Shown here one piece after another: positions 55,375-63,999 of a stretch of DNA of 64,000 nt. Under the pieces are notes generated by a model, which saw only the letters and a program-made list of their open reading frames with translations, did no database searches and was not told where the DNA came from. The stretch comes from Agrobacterium tumefaciens (lineage in GTDB: Bacteria; Pseudomonadota; Alphaproteobacteria; Rhizobiales; Rhizobiaceae), in contig NZ_CP039904.1 in assembly GCF_005221385.1 (NCBI RefSeq), forward strand, positions 1,523,501-1,587,500. Direction: 5' to 3'. A program made the position numbers and the translations under genes. The first letter of the stretch is position 1. Every line of letters starts with the position of its first letter.

Positions 55375-56177
55375 GCGGACAACAGCCCTGGCGGTACCGG
55401 CAGGCCATGATCGAGAATGGCGAGAAGCGCGCAGAGCAGCCCGGCAATATCCGTCTGCGCCAGCTTTGCATCCGCAGCCGGCGTAAAGGCCTCACCGAAT
55501 GTATAGAACGGCACCAGAGCCTCGGTCTCATGCGGCCCGCCGTGATTGCCGTCATCGCTCATGCCGTGATCGCTGGTAACGATGATGCTGTAACCCGCAG
55601 CGTGCCAGGCCGGCAGATAACGCGCCAGCAGGTCACCGGCGTTACGGGCGGTATTGCGATATTCTCGCGAGCTGCCGCCATGCCTGTGGCCTTCATTGTC
55701 GATATTCATCGGGTGGATCAGCAGGAAATCCGGGCTGTGCCGGCGCAGCAGAACATCCGCATCGGCAAAGACATGGTCGTCCGGATAATGATCGGCCCAA
55801 TAAAACGAGCCGTGATGAATGCCGCCATCGAAATTCTCGATATGGCGGAATTCCGGGCAGAAGGGAGCCTGATTGTAAAGTTCGAAATACCAGTGATAGG
55901 CGGAGGCAGCGGTGGTGCGGCCGGCAGCAGTTGCCAGCGAGAAGACATTGGGAAAACGGGAGCGGCGAACAACGCCGTTGCTGGTGACACCATGAACCAC
56001 CGGCGGCAGCCCGGTCATCAGCGTTTCGTAAAGCGGCCGCGAAATCGACGGCAATTCGCTGCGCACGGCGTGGATACCGGCCTTTCCGGCCGTAACCAGC
56101 CCTTCCATATATCCGAGGCAATCCCTTGCTGTCGCATATCGGAGGCCATCCAGCAGGATGAAGATCGTCTTGTGCAT
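55371..56177 (-). CDS. Alkaline phosphatase superfamily hydrolase
   Basis: 268 residues from MHKTIFILLDGLRY. Metal and catalytic sites of the NPP/phosphonoacetate hydrolase branch are visible: Asp10, probable nucleophile Ser46 (in PSISRP), Asp160 and His164 in NIDNEGH, Asp203-His204 in TSDHGM and His212. The nucleophile position holds Ser rather than the commoner Thr. No signal peptide, so it acts on imported substrate in the cytoplasm. It is the second gene of the operon, between the binding protein and the permeases. Substrate could be a phosphonate, phosphodiester or phosphocholine-like ester; not determined. Confidence 0.85.
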   Translation of the reverse strand: MHKTIFILLDGLRYATARDCLGYMEGLVTAGKAGIHAVRSELPSISRPLYETLMTGLPPVVHGVTSNGVVRRSRFPNVFSLATAAGRTTAASAYHWYFELYNQAPFCPEFRHIENFDGGIHHGSFYWADHYPDDHVFADADVLLRRHSPDFLLIHPMNIDNEGHRHGGSSREYRNTARNAGDLLARYLPAWHAAGYSIIVTSDHGMSDDGNHGGPHETEALVPFYTFGEAFTPAADAKLAQTDIAGLLCALLAILDHGLPVPPGLLSA

Positions 56178-56229
56178 CACTTTCGTCTCGTCTGTTTGTG
56201 GTTCGGTTTGCCCGAGCACTTTTTAGCAC

Positions 56230-56256
56230 GTTCCGCGGGCTCGTTGCCCGCGGAAC
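56230..56256 (-). terminator. Hairpin between binding protein and hydrolase genes
   Basis: A perfect 11-bp stem GTTCCGCGGGC / GCCCGCGGAAC with a 5-base loop; leftward it is followed by GTGCTAAAAAG without a T-run. Likely keeps binding-protein message more abundant than the downstream genes. Confidence 0.55.
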
Positions 56257-56285
56257 AGTCATTTGGTTTTCAGGCCGTTGCCTGA

Positions 56286-57329
56286 TTACATCTTCGGGGC
56301 GACGCTGGCGCGCCAGAGGTTGACCAGCTTGCCGGCGGCCTGGGTCCAGACGGCGGCATTGATCGGGCGGGCCTTGGCATATTGTTCCGACGGCAGCAGG
56401 CGTTCCTTCGCCTCGGCCGGCAGAGTGATGCGGTCAACGCGGATCGGACGGGCGTAACCATTGGCCAGGTTGATCTGGCCGGCATCGCTGAGGATATATT
56501 CGCGTGCCAGCTTGGCGGCGTTGGGTTGCTTGGAGAATTTGTTGATGATGGTGGCGTAACCGCTGGTCACCGAACCATCAGAAGGAATGACGACCTTGAA
56601 CTTCTCGCGGCCAACCACGTCGCGGTAGTTGAGGGCGTTGAAGTCCCACATCGGCGCGACCTGTATTTCGCCCTTTTCCATCGTGGCGGGGTTTGCACCA
56701 TTGGCCAGCAGGCGGCCTTTTTCCGCAAGCTTGGCGAAGAGATCGACGCCCGGCTGGAGGTTTTCCTCACCGCCGCCCATGGCGATGGCGGCGGCCAATA
56801 CGGCGGCGTTGTCCTGTGCGCCGGAACCGACATTGCCGAGCGAGACCTTGTAGTCGCCCTTCAGCAGATCGGCCCAGGACGCGGGTGGGTTCTTGACATC
56901 GGCGGAGATCAGGAAGGCGATGGTACCGGTGTAACCGATGACCCAATGGCCGTCCTTGTCCTTGGCCCAGTCGGGGATCTGGTCCCAGGTCGTGGTCTTG
57001 TAAGGCTGGGTGACACCGCGGGCGACAGCAATCGGGCCGAATTCGAGACCGACATCGCCGATATCTGCCGTCGCATTGGCGCCTTCATTGGCGAACTTGG
57101 CGATCTCCTCGCCGCTGCTCATGTCCGTATCGGCGTGTTTCAGGCCGTATTTTTCGGTCAGCTGGTTCCAGGTGTCCTTCCAGTTCGCCCAGCCGTCCGG
57201 CATGCCGACGCTGTAGATGGCGCCTTCTTTGCGGGCGGCCGCTTCGAGGGCCGGAACGTCCTGCGCCTGAGCGGTGAGGGGAAGGGAAAAAACGGTGAGA
57301 AGGGAGAGGGAGAGAATGGAATTTTTCAC
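56286..57329 (-). CDS. Periplasmic binding protein, Fbp/PhnS-like
   Basis: 347 residues with a signal peptide (MKNSILSLSLLTVFSLPLTA, cleavage near AQA-QDVPA). The fold markers GAIYSVGMPDGWANWKDTW and GEEIAKFANEGANATADIGDVG are typical of extracellular solute-binding proteins of the iron/2-aminoethylphosphonate group. It heads a leftward operon and is divergent from a GntR/UTRA regulator with a dre-like operator 14 bases upstream of its start. It is unrelated at close range to the three paralogues at 25-28.5 kb. Confidence 0.88.
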   Translation of the reverse strand: MKNSILSLSLLTVFSLPLTAQAQDVPALEAAARKEGAIYSVGMPDGWANWKDTWNQLTEKYGLKHADTDMSSGEEIAKFANEGANATADIGDVGLEFGPIAVARGVTQPYKTTTWDQIPDWAKDKDGHWVIGYTGTIAFLISADVKNPPASWADLLKGDYKVSLGNVGSGAQDNAAVLAAAIAMGGGEENLQPGVDLFAKLAEKGRLLANGANPATMEKGEIQVAPMWDFNALNYRDVVGREKFKVVIPSDGSVTSGYATIINKFSKQPNAAKLAREYILSDAGQINLANGYARPIRVDRITLPAEAKERLLPSEQYAKARPINAAVWTQAAGKLVNLWRASVAPKM

Positions 57330-57342
57330 GGGGCTTGCTCCT

Positions 57343-57426
57343 TGGTCTAGACCAGTTGCATGCTCATTATCGGTTCGCTATGACAGGCCAATGACGTTTT
57401 CGGCGCGGACATAACGCGCCCGTTAT
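57343..57426. promoter_or_regulatory. GntR operator candidates in the divergent promoter
   Basis: TGGTCTAGACCA at 57343-57354 is a perfect palindrome and, read on the minus strand with flanks, matches the DasR/NagR dre consensus (ACTGGTCTAGACCACT) at 14 of 16 positions as I recall it. A second dyad, ATAACG-CGCC-CGTTAT, lies at 57411-57426, 18 bases before the regulator gene. Confidence 0.7.
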
Positions 57427-57443
57427 TTTTTGACGGCCATGGA

Positions 57444-58217
57444 ATGAGGGCGGCGATGCCAGCCAGAGAAACGATAGGCAGCAACCGCGATATCGAAGCT
57501 GGCCGGCGCGGCGGGCTGGAGCGGCAATTGCGCCGGGCCATTGCTGCAGGCGAGGTGGTGAAGGATGGTCGGCTTTTTTCCGAGCGGCAATTGATTGCGA
57601 AATATGCCACCACGCGCATCACCCTGCGCGAGGCGCTTTTCCATCTCGAGATCGACGGGCTGATCTTTCGCGAAAGCCGGCGCGGCTGGTTCGTTTCCGG
57701 ACCACGCCTTGTCTACAGCCCGCTGCACCGCTCCCACTTCCATCGCATGGCCGCCGAACAGGGACGCTCTGCCGAAACCCTTCTGGTGGAAGCGGAGGCC
57801 ACAGCGCTGCCCGAGGAGCTTGCGCCCCTCATGCGCTGTGCGCCGGGAACGCCGTTCTGGCGCATCCGCAGAAAGCGCAGCATCGACGGACGGCTGGTGC
57901 TTTTTGTCGAGCACTATCTTTCCATGGAGATTTTCCCCGATATCGTGCAGCACGACCTCACCAAGTCACTGACTACGATTTACCAGGACAGTTACGCCGT
58001 CACCTATGGTCCGGCCTATTTCGAAATTAATCCGGTCGCGTTGCGGGGATATCCGGCTCATCATCTCGGTTGCAGCGAAGGGGCTTACGGCCTGAAAATC
58101 ACGCGCGTCAATCAGGACCAGCATGGCCGCATCATCGATTGTGATCTCGAATATTGGCGCCATGACGCCATATCGGTACGGGTCGAGACCGGCCAGCCGG
58201 ATCAGCCTGCTGGTTGA
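57444..58217 (+). CDS. GntR-family regulator, HutC/UTRA type (PhnR-like)
   Basis: 257 residues (ATG 57444; ATG 57456 is an alternative). The winged helix includes GGLERQLRRAIAAGEVVKDGRLFSERQLI and TTRITLREALFHLEIDGLI; residues about 90-240 form a UTRA ligand-binding domain. It is divergent from the ABC/hydrolase operon and the gap holds a dre-like palindrome, the operator type of HutC-subfamily regulators. Likely represses the operon until the imported phosphorus compound or its product is present. Confidence 0.9.
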   Translation: MRAAMPARETIGSNRDIEAGRRGGLERQLRRAIAAGEVVKDGRLFSERQLIAKYATTRITLREALFHLEIDGLIFRESRRGWFVSGPRLVYSPLHRSHFHRMAAEQGRSAETLLVEAEATALPEELAPLMRCAPGTPFWRIRRKRSIDGRLVLFVEHYLSMEIFPDIVQHDLTKSLTTIYQDSYAVTYGPAYFEINPVALRGYPAHHLGCSEGAYGLKITRVNQDQHGRIIDCDLEYWRHDAISVRVETGQPDQPAG

Positions 58218-58239
58218 AGCTCCGGCGGTTGGAATATCT

Positions 58240-59271
58240 TCAGGATTGCGGCAGCAGCACGCCGACGGCGAATTCCTCATCCGTCGCTATGTGGCCGATC
58301 TGCGTCTTGCGATATTCACTGGGGCTGAAACCGCGCTCGGCCCGCAAGGTGCGAGAAAGATGCGGCGCGTCGCAAAACCCGGTGGCAAGCGCGATCTGGG
58401 TGACCGTGTCTTCGGTCTTGCGAAGCAGGGACAGGGCGCGGTCCAGCCGCAGTTCGAGATAGACCTTTGATGGCGTTGCCTTCAGGTCGCTGAGAAAACG
58501 CCGTTCGAGGCTGCGGCGACCGAGGCCAAGGTCGCGGGCAAGTTCAAGCACGGTTCTCGGCACTTCAATATTCTGCTGCATGCGCAGGATCGCCTTTTTG
58601 ACCAGCGGGTCCGTGGCTCTGCGTGCGCTCTGCTGGCCGGGTTGGGGTTTTTCGCCGCTCAACGCGCTGTCGATCATCATGATGTTGAGGCTCTTGATGG
58701 CGGCGGACTGACCGACATGACGCTCCACCAGGAAGGCCGCCAGATGCGCGGAGCCGTGGCCGCCCGAACAGGTCAGCCGGTCGCGGTCGATGACGAAAAT
58801 CTGGTCGGAGACCATCTGCACCGTGTCGAAACGGTCGAGAAAATCCTGATGGTGGAACCAGCTCACACAGCAGCGATAACCATCGAGCAGACCCGCCTCG
58901 TGCAGAATGAAAACGCCGGTGCAGAGCCCGATAATGGGAGTGCCGGTCGCCGCACGCTGTTTGAGGAACCGCAGCGCTTCCGGCGGCAGGGCGCTGTGAT
59001 CGCTGATCAACCCACCGGCAACGACGATATAGTCGTAATGCCCGGCGTCGATCAGCCGCGTATCGGGCTGCACCTTCACACCGCAGCTCGATTGAACGCT
59101 GCCCATGGTCGCCGACAGCACCGACCATTCGCAGAGAATTGGCCGCGAGCGGTCGGCCTCGTCGGCGGCAAGGCGCAGCACATCGACGAAATTCGCAAAG
59201 GCCGACAGCGTGAATCGATCGGCAAGCAGGAAAGCGACGCTGAGGCGTTTCTTGGCGCGGTGAGAGGTCAT
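58240..59271 (-). CDS. GlxA-type AraC regulator (DJ-1-like domain plus AraC helix-turn-helix)
   Basis: 343 residues from ATG 59271 (59286 is possible). Residues about 10-180 are a DJ-1/PfpI-like domain with the nucleophile-elbow Cys in GLCTGVFILHEAGLL; the C-terminus has two AraC helix-turn-helix motifs (ELARDLGLGRRSLERRF and ALATGFCDAPHLSRTLRAERG). This architecture is shared by GbdR, CdhR and SouR, which control choline, carnitine and sarcosine catabolism. It is divergent from soxB, supporting a sarcosine or betaine-responsive activator. Confidence 0.9.
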   Translation of the reverse strand: MTSHRAKKRLSVAFLLADRFTLSAFANFVDVLRLAADEADRSRPILCEWSVLSATMGSVQSSCGVKVQPDTRLIDAGHYDYIVVAGGLISDHSALPPEALRFLKQRAATGTPIIGLCTGVFILHEAGLLDGYRCCVSWFHHQDFLDRFDTVQMVSDQIFVIDRDRLTCSGGHGSAHLAAFLVERHVGQSAAIKSLNIMMIDSALSGEKPQPGQQSARRATDPLVKKAILRMQQNIEVPRTVLELARDLGLGRRSLERRFLSDLKATPSKVYLELRLDRALSLLRKTEDTVTQIALATGFCDAPHLSRTLRAERGFSPSEYRKTQIGHIATDEEFAVGVLLPQS

Positions 59272-59273
59272 GG

Positions 59274-59330
59274 CGCAAATATTCATGCAAAGAGACGCGA
59301 TTGTCCAGCCGTCGCAACGCAAATCTTCAT
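59274..59330. promoter_or_regulatory. 13-bp direct repeat before soxB
   Basis: CGCAAATATTCAT at 59274-59286 and CGCAAATCTTCAT at 59318-59330 differ at one base and are 44 bp apart, about four helical turns. Direct repeats on one DNA face are the usual sites of AraC-type activators. The left copy overlaps the start region of the divergent regulator, which would allow autorepression. Confidence 0.65.
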
Positions 59331-59371
59331 AGCTTTTGCGACACGAGATTTTCCAACCATCGGGTCCGCTC

Positions 59372-60625
59372 ATGACGCGTTTTAATGCTTTCAATCTTTT
59401 GAAGAACGCCCTGACCGGCCATAAGAACTGGGATGAGCAATGGCCCGACAGCCAGCCGAAGGCCGAATATGACGTGGTCATCGTCGGCGCCGGCGGCCAT
59501 GGTCTGGGGGCTGCCTATTATCTCGCCAGCCAACACGGCATCACCAATGTCGCCGTTATCGACAAGGGCTGGCTCGGCGGCGGCAATACCGGCCGCAACA
59601 CGACCATCATCCGCTCCAACTATCTCTATGATGAAAGCGCCCGTCTTTACGATCACGCCGTCGACCTGTGGGAGAACTTGAGCCAGGAACTGAACTACAA
59701 CGTCATGTATTCAAAGCGCGGCGTGCTGATGCTCGCCCATAACGTTCACGACGTGCAGAGTTTCAAGCGCCATATCCATTCCAACCGCTTGAACGGCGTC
59801 GACAATCGCTGGCTCACGACTGAGGAATGCAAGGAATATTGCCCGCCGCTCAGCATTTCCCCCAATGCCCGTTATCCGGTCATGGGTGGTGCGTTGCAGG
59901 AACGGGCCGGCACGGCGCGCCATGATGCGGTCGCCTGGGGGTATGCGCGCGGTGCCGCCGCCCGCGGTGTCGATATCATCCAGAACTGCCCTGTTACCGC
60001 TATTCGCCGCAATGCCGATGGTTCCGTCGCCGGTGTCGAGACGGCGCGAGGCTTCATCAAGGCGAAAAAGGTTGCGGTTTCCGCCGCCGGCCACACATCC
60101 GTCGTCATGGATACCGCAGGCGTTCGCCTGCCGCTGGAAAGCTATCCGCTGCAGGCGCTGGTGTCGGAGCCGATCAAGCCGATTTTCCCCTGCGTAGTCA
60201 TGTCCAACGCGGTTCATGCCTATATCAGCCAGTCCGACAAGGGCGAGCTGGTGATCGGTTCGGGTACGGACCAGTACACCTCCTATTCGCAGCGCGGTGG
60301 CCTGCCGCTGATCGAACATACGATTGCGGCGATCGTCGAAATCTTCCCGATCTTCAACCGCATGCGGATGTTGCGCAAATGGGGTGGCATCGTCGATGTC
60401 ACGCCGGATCGTTCGGCCATTCTCGGCAAGACGCCGGTCGCAGGGCTTTACGTCAATTGCGGTTGGGGCACGGGCGGTTTCAAGGCGACGCCGGGCGCTG
60501 CCCACACCTTTGCCTGGACTATCGCCAAAAACGAACCGCACCCGATCAACGCGCCGTTTACGCTGGAACGTTTCCGTTCCGGCCGCCTGATCGACGAGGC
60601 CGCCGCCGCCGCCGTGGCGCATTAA
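59372..60625 (+). CDS. soxB: Sarcosine oxidase beta subunit
   Basis: 417 residues from MTRFNAFNLLKNAL, the standard SoxB length. FAD-binding GAGGHG at 39-44 and the typical GWLGGGNTGRNTTIIRSNYL. The C-terminal GLYVNCGWGTGGFKATPGA is characteristic. The subunit oxidises sarcosine to glycine with FAD and carries covalent FMN in the family. It begins the sox operon, divergent from a GlxA-type regulator; soxD follows after 66 bp. Confidence 0.94.
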   Translation: MTRFNAFNLLKNALTGHKNWDEQWPDSQPKAEYDVVIVGAGGHGLGAAYYLASQHGITNVAVIDKGWLGGGNTGRNTTIIRSNYLYDESARLYDHAVDLWENLSQELNYNVMYSKRGVLMLAHNVHDVQSFKRHIHSNRLNGVDNRWLTTEECKEYCPPLSISPNARYPVMGGALQERAGTARHDAVAWGYARGAAARGVDIIQNCPVTAIRRNADGSVAGVETARGFIKAKKVAVSAAGHTSVVMDTAGVRLPLESYPLQALVSEPIKPIFPCVVMSNAVHAYISQSDKGELVIGSGTDQYTSYSQRGGLPLIEHTIAAIVEIFPIFNRMRMLRKWGGIVDVTPDRSAILGKTPVAGLYVNCGWGTGGFKATPGAAHTFAWTIAKNEPHPINAPFTLERFRSGRLIDEAAAAAVAH

Positions 60626-60691
60626 TTTCACGCATTTTCCGGACGTAAAACCGCTTCGCACTTTTACTGGAAATGCTCCGAGGACAAGACC

Positions 60692-61012
60692 ATGCTTTTG
60701 ATCCGCTGCCCCTATTGCAACGAAACATTGCCTGAAGCCGAATTCACCTATGCCGGACAGGCCCATGTTGTCCGTGCCGCCGATCCCTCGTCGCAGACGG
60801 ATGAACAGTGGGAAGAATTCCTGTTCATCCGCGAAAACGTGAAAGGTCCGCATTTCGAGCGCTGGCGGCACCTGCATGGCTGCGGGCGCTTCTTCAACGC
60901 CGTGCGCGACACGGTCAGCGACCGGTTCCTCACGACCTATCGGGCGGGCGAGCCGCGTCCGGAGCTTTCTTCCCTGACCCGCGCAGCAACCAGTTCCGAG
61001 GTGTCGAAATGA
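60692..61012 (+). CDS. soxD: Sarcosine oxidase delta subunit
   Basis: 106 residues, typical of the small zinc-binding delta subunit. Cys6 and Cys9 in RCPYCNE plus a downstream HGCGRFF motif provide zinc ligands; FNAVRDTVSDRFLTTYRAGE is the conserved core. The stop overlaps the soxA ATG (ATGA). Confidence 0.93.
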   Translation: MLLIRCPYCNETLPEAEFTYAGQAHVVRAADPSSQTDEQWEEFLFIRENVKGPHFERWRHLHGCGRFFNAVRDTVSDRFLTTYRAGEPRPELSSLTRAATSSEVSK

Positions 61013-63999
61013 ATTCCTATCGCGTTTCCGGCCGTGGCCGTGTGGATGCCGCCCGCTCGGTAAGCTTTACCTTTGACGGCAAGACCTATCGCGGCGTGAA
61101 GGGCGATACGGTCGCCTCGGCACTTCTGGCCAATGGCGTGCATCTTATGGGCCGCTCGTTCAAATACCACCGCCCGCGCGGCCCGGTGGCGGCGGGTTCC
61201 GAGGAGCCGAATGCGCTGATCGGCACCCGCCGTGGCACCGGTCAGTTCGAGCCGAACACCCGCGCCACCGTGCAGGAAATCTGGAACGGGCTGCAAACCA
61301 CCTCCCAGAACAAATATCCGAGCCTGAAATTCGATATCGGCGCGGTCAACGACATGGCCTATATGCTGTTTTCGGCGGGCTTCTACTACAAGACCTTCAT
61401 GTGGCCGAAGAGCTTCTGGAACAGGGTCTATGAACCCTTCATCCGCGCGGCGGCTGGTCTCGGCGTTTCGCCGACGGAGGAAGACCCGGACACCTATGCC
61501 TCGCGCAACCTGCATTGCGACGTGCTGATCGTCGGTGCCGGTCCTGCCGGCCTCGCTGCGGCGCGGGCGGCGGCGGTCGATGGCCTTAAGGTTGTGCTGG
61601 TCGATGAAAATGCAGAAGCCGGCGGCACGCTTTTGTCAGAACCGCAGGCGAATATCGACGGCAAGCCCGCCTGGACCTGGCTGGCGGATGAATTGAAGGC
61701 GCTGAAGGAGCGCGGAGTCAGGATCATGACCCGCACGACGGCCATTGCCTATTACCACCAGAACATGATCGGTCTCTGCGAAAAGCTGACTGATCATCTC
61801 GAAACCGTGCCGAAGGATACGCCGCGCGAGCGCCTGTGGCGGGTCAGGGCACGTCAGGTGGTGCTGGCGCAGGGCGCGCTGGAAAAGCCGCTGGTCTTCC
61901 ACGGCAACGACCGTCCGGGCGTGATGCTGGCGGGCGCCGCCCAGACCTATCTCAACCGCTATGGCGTCAAGGTCGGTAAAAGCCCGGTGGTGGTGACAAG
62001 CCATGACAGCGCCTGGTATGCGGCCTTCGATCTTCACGGCGCGGGTGCACGTGTTCAGGCCATTATCGATACCCGCGCGACGGTGCGTGAAGAGCTTGTC
62101 AACGAGGCGCGCGCGCTCGGCATTCCGGTGAAGCTATCACATACAGTGACGGCGACCTCCGGGCGGCTGCGGGTCAAGTCGGTCCGAGTCAACCCGGTCA
62201 AGGGCTCCTCGGTCGGCGCGGGACAGGAGATCACCTGTGATGCGGTGCTGATGTCCGGCGGCTGGACGCCGTCGCTGCATCTGTTTTCCCATACGCAGGG
62301 CAAGCTCGCCTGGGATGACGAGCGGACCACCTTCCTGCCTGCCCTCACCAATGAGGATTGCGTGATTGCCGGGGCCGGCCGCGGACTGTGGGGCATCGAG
62401 GCGGCGCTGAAGGACGGCGCGGAGCGGGGGCGTGAAGTCGCCGAAGCGCTCGGCAAGGCCGCCAATGCTTCCAGCCATGCGGTGGAACATGACCGCACTG
62501 GCAATGGTGTGTCGCACACGGAACTGCCGAGCGACCGCGATGCCGGGAAGGCCAAGGCCTTCGTCGATTACCAGAACGATGTGACCGCCAAGGATCTGCG
62601 ACTTGCCGTGCGCGAAGGCATGCGCTCCATCGAGCATGTCAAGCGCTACACCACCAACGGCATGGCGACCGATCAGGGCAAGATGTCGAACATTAACGGC
62701 CTGAACATTGCGGCGGAAGCGCTTGGCAAACCCCAGCCGCAGGTGGGGCTGACCACCTTCCGCCCGCCCTATACGCCAACGACCTTCGGAGCCTTCGCCG
62801 GTTATCACCGTGGCGCGCATTTTGAAGTAACGCGCAAGACGCAGATCGATGGCTGGGCTGAGGCGCATGGCGCGGTTTACGAGCCGGTCGGGCAATGGCG
62901 TCGCGCCTGGTATTTCCCCAAACCGGGCGAAGATATGGACGCGGCGGTCGGCCGCGAATGCCGGGCGGTGCGTCAGAGCGTGGGCATTTTCGATGCTTCG
63001 ACACTCGGCAAGATCGAAGTGGTCGGTCCTGATGCGGTCGAGTTCATGAACCGCATGTATACCAATCCGTGGTCGAAGCTCGCCCCCGGCCGTTGCCGTT
63101 ACGGCCTGCTGCTTGGCGATGACGGCTTCATCCGTGATGACGGCGTCATCGGTCGCATGACCGAAGATCGTTTCCACGTCACCACCACGACAGGCGGTGC
63201 CGCCCGGGTGCTGAACATGATGGAGGATTACCTCCAGACGGAGTGGCCCGATCTCAATGTCTGGCTGACCTCGACGACAGAACAATGGTCCACCATCGCA
63301 CTGAACGGCCCGAATGCGGCAAAGCTGCTCGCGCCGCTGGTGGAAGGTATCGAACTGACGGAAGAGGCTTTCCCGCATATGTCCTGCGTGGAATGCACGG
63401 TCGCCGGCATGCCGGCGCGGCTGTTCCGGGTCAGCTTCACCGGCGAGATCGGCTTTGAGGTCAATGTGCCGGCCCCGCTTGGCCGCAAGCTCTGGGAAAT
63501 CCTGTGGGAGGCCGGCCAGCAATATGGCATCACCGCTTATGGCACTGAAACCATGCATGTTCTGCGCGCCGAAAAGGGTTACATCATCGTCGGACAGGAT
63601 ACCGACGGCACCGTGACGCCCTATGATGCGGCGATGGGCTGGGCCGTGGGAAAGGCAAAGCCAGATTTCGTCGGCAAGCGCGGTCTTGCCCGCCCCGATC
63701 TCGTCGCCAAGGGCCGCCGACACCTCGTTGGCCTTCTCACCGAAGACCGTTCGAAGCTGGAAGAGGGGGCGCAGATCGTCTTCGATCCGAAACAGCCGCT
63801 TCCGATGAAGATGGTGGGGCATGTGACCTCCTCCTATCATTCGGATGCGGTCGGTCAGCCGATTGCGCTGGCGCTGGTCGAGGGTGGTCATGAGCGGATG
63901 GGCGAGACCGTCTATATCCCGATGCTGGACCGTACCATTGCCGCGAAAATCACCGGGATGGGGTTTGTCGATCCCGAAAACACCCGCCTGAAAATCTGA
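61009..63999 (+). CDS. soxA: Sarcosine oxidase alpha subunit
   Basis: 996 residues, full length; the stop is the last three bases of the window. An N-terminal ferredoxin-like segment (FTFDGKTYRGVKGDTVASAL) precedes an NAD-binding GAGPAG at 176-181, then a GcvT-type aminomethyltransferase domain in the last 380 residues (KLAPGRCRYGLLLGDDGFI, EIGFEVNVPA, EKGYIIVGQDTDGT). It passes the one-carbon unit to tetrahydrofolate. The ATG overlaps soxD by 4 bases. soxG would be expected just beyond the edge. Confidence 0.95.
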   Translation: MNSYRVSGRGRVDAARSVSFTFDGKTYRGVKGDTVASALLANGVHLMGRSFKYHRPRGPVAAGSEEPNALIGTRRGTGQFEPNTRATVQEIWNGLQTTSQNKYPSLKFDIGAVNDMAYMLFSAGFYYKTFMWPKSFWNRVYEPFIRAAAGLGVSPTEEDPDTYASRNLHCDVLIVGAGPAGLAAARAAAVDGLKVVLVDENAEAGGTLLSEPQANIDGKPAWTWLADELKALKERGVRIMTRTTAIAYYHQNMIGLCEKLTDHLETVPKDTPRERLWRVRARQVVLAQGALEKPLVFHGNDRPGVMLAGAAQTYLNRYGVKVGKSPVVVTSHDSAWYAAFDLHGAGARVQAIIDTRATVREELVNEARALGIPVKLSHTVTATSGRLRVKSVRVNPVKGSSVGAGQEITCDAVLMSGGWTPSLHLFSHTQGKLAWDDERTTFLPALTNEDCVIAGAGRGLWGIEAALKDGAERGREVAEALGKAANASSHAVEHDRTGNGVSHTELPSDRDAGKAKAFVDYQNDVTAKDLRLAVREGMRSIEHVKRYTTNGMATDQGKMSNINGLNIAAEALGKPQPQVGLTTFRPPYTPTTFGAFAGYHRGAHFEVTRKTQIDGWAEAHGAVYEPVGQWRRAWYFPKPGEDMDAAVGRECRAVRQSVGIFDASTLGKIEVVGPDAVEFMNRMYTNPWSKLAPGRCRYGLLLGDDGFIRDDGVIGRMTEDRFHVTTTTGGAARVLNMMEDYLQTEWPDLNVWLTSTTEQWSTIALNGPNAAKLLAPLVEGIELTEEAFPHMSCVECTVAGMPARLFRVSFTGEIGFEVNVPAPLGRKLWEILWEAGQQYGITAYGTETMHVLRAEKGYIIVGQDTDGTVTPYDAAMGWAVGKAKPDFVGKRGLARPDLVAKGRRHLVGLLTEDRSKLEEGAQIVFDPKQPLPMKMVGHVTSSYHSDAVGQPIALALVEGGHERMGETVYIPMLDRTIAAKITGMGFVDPENTRLKI

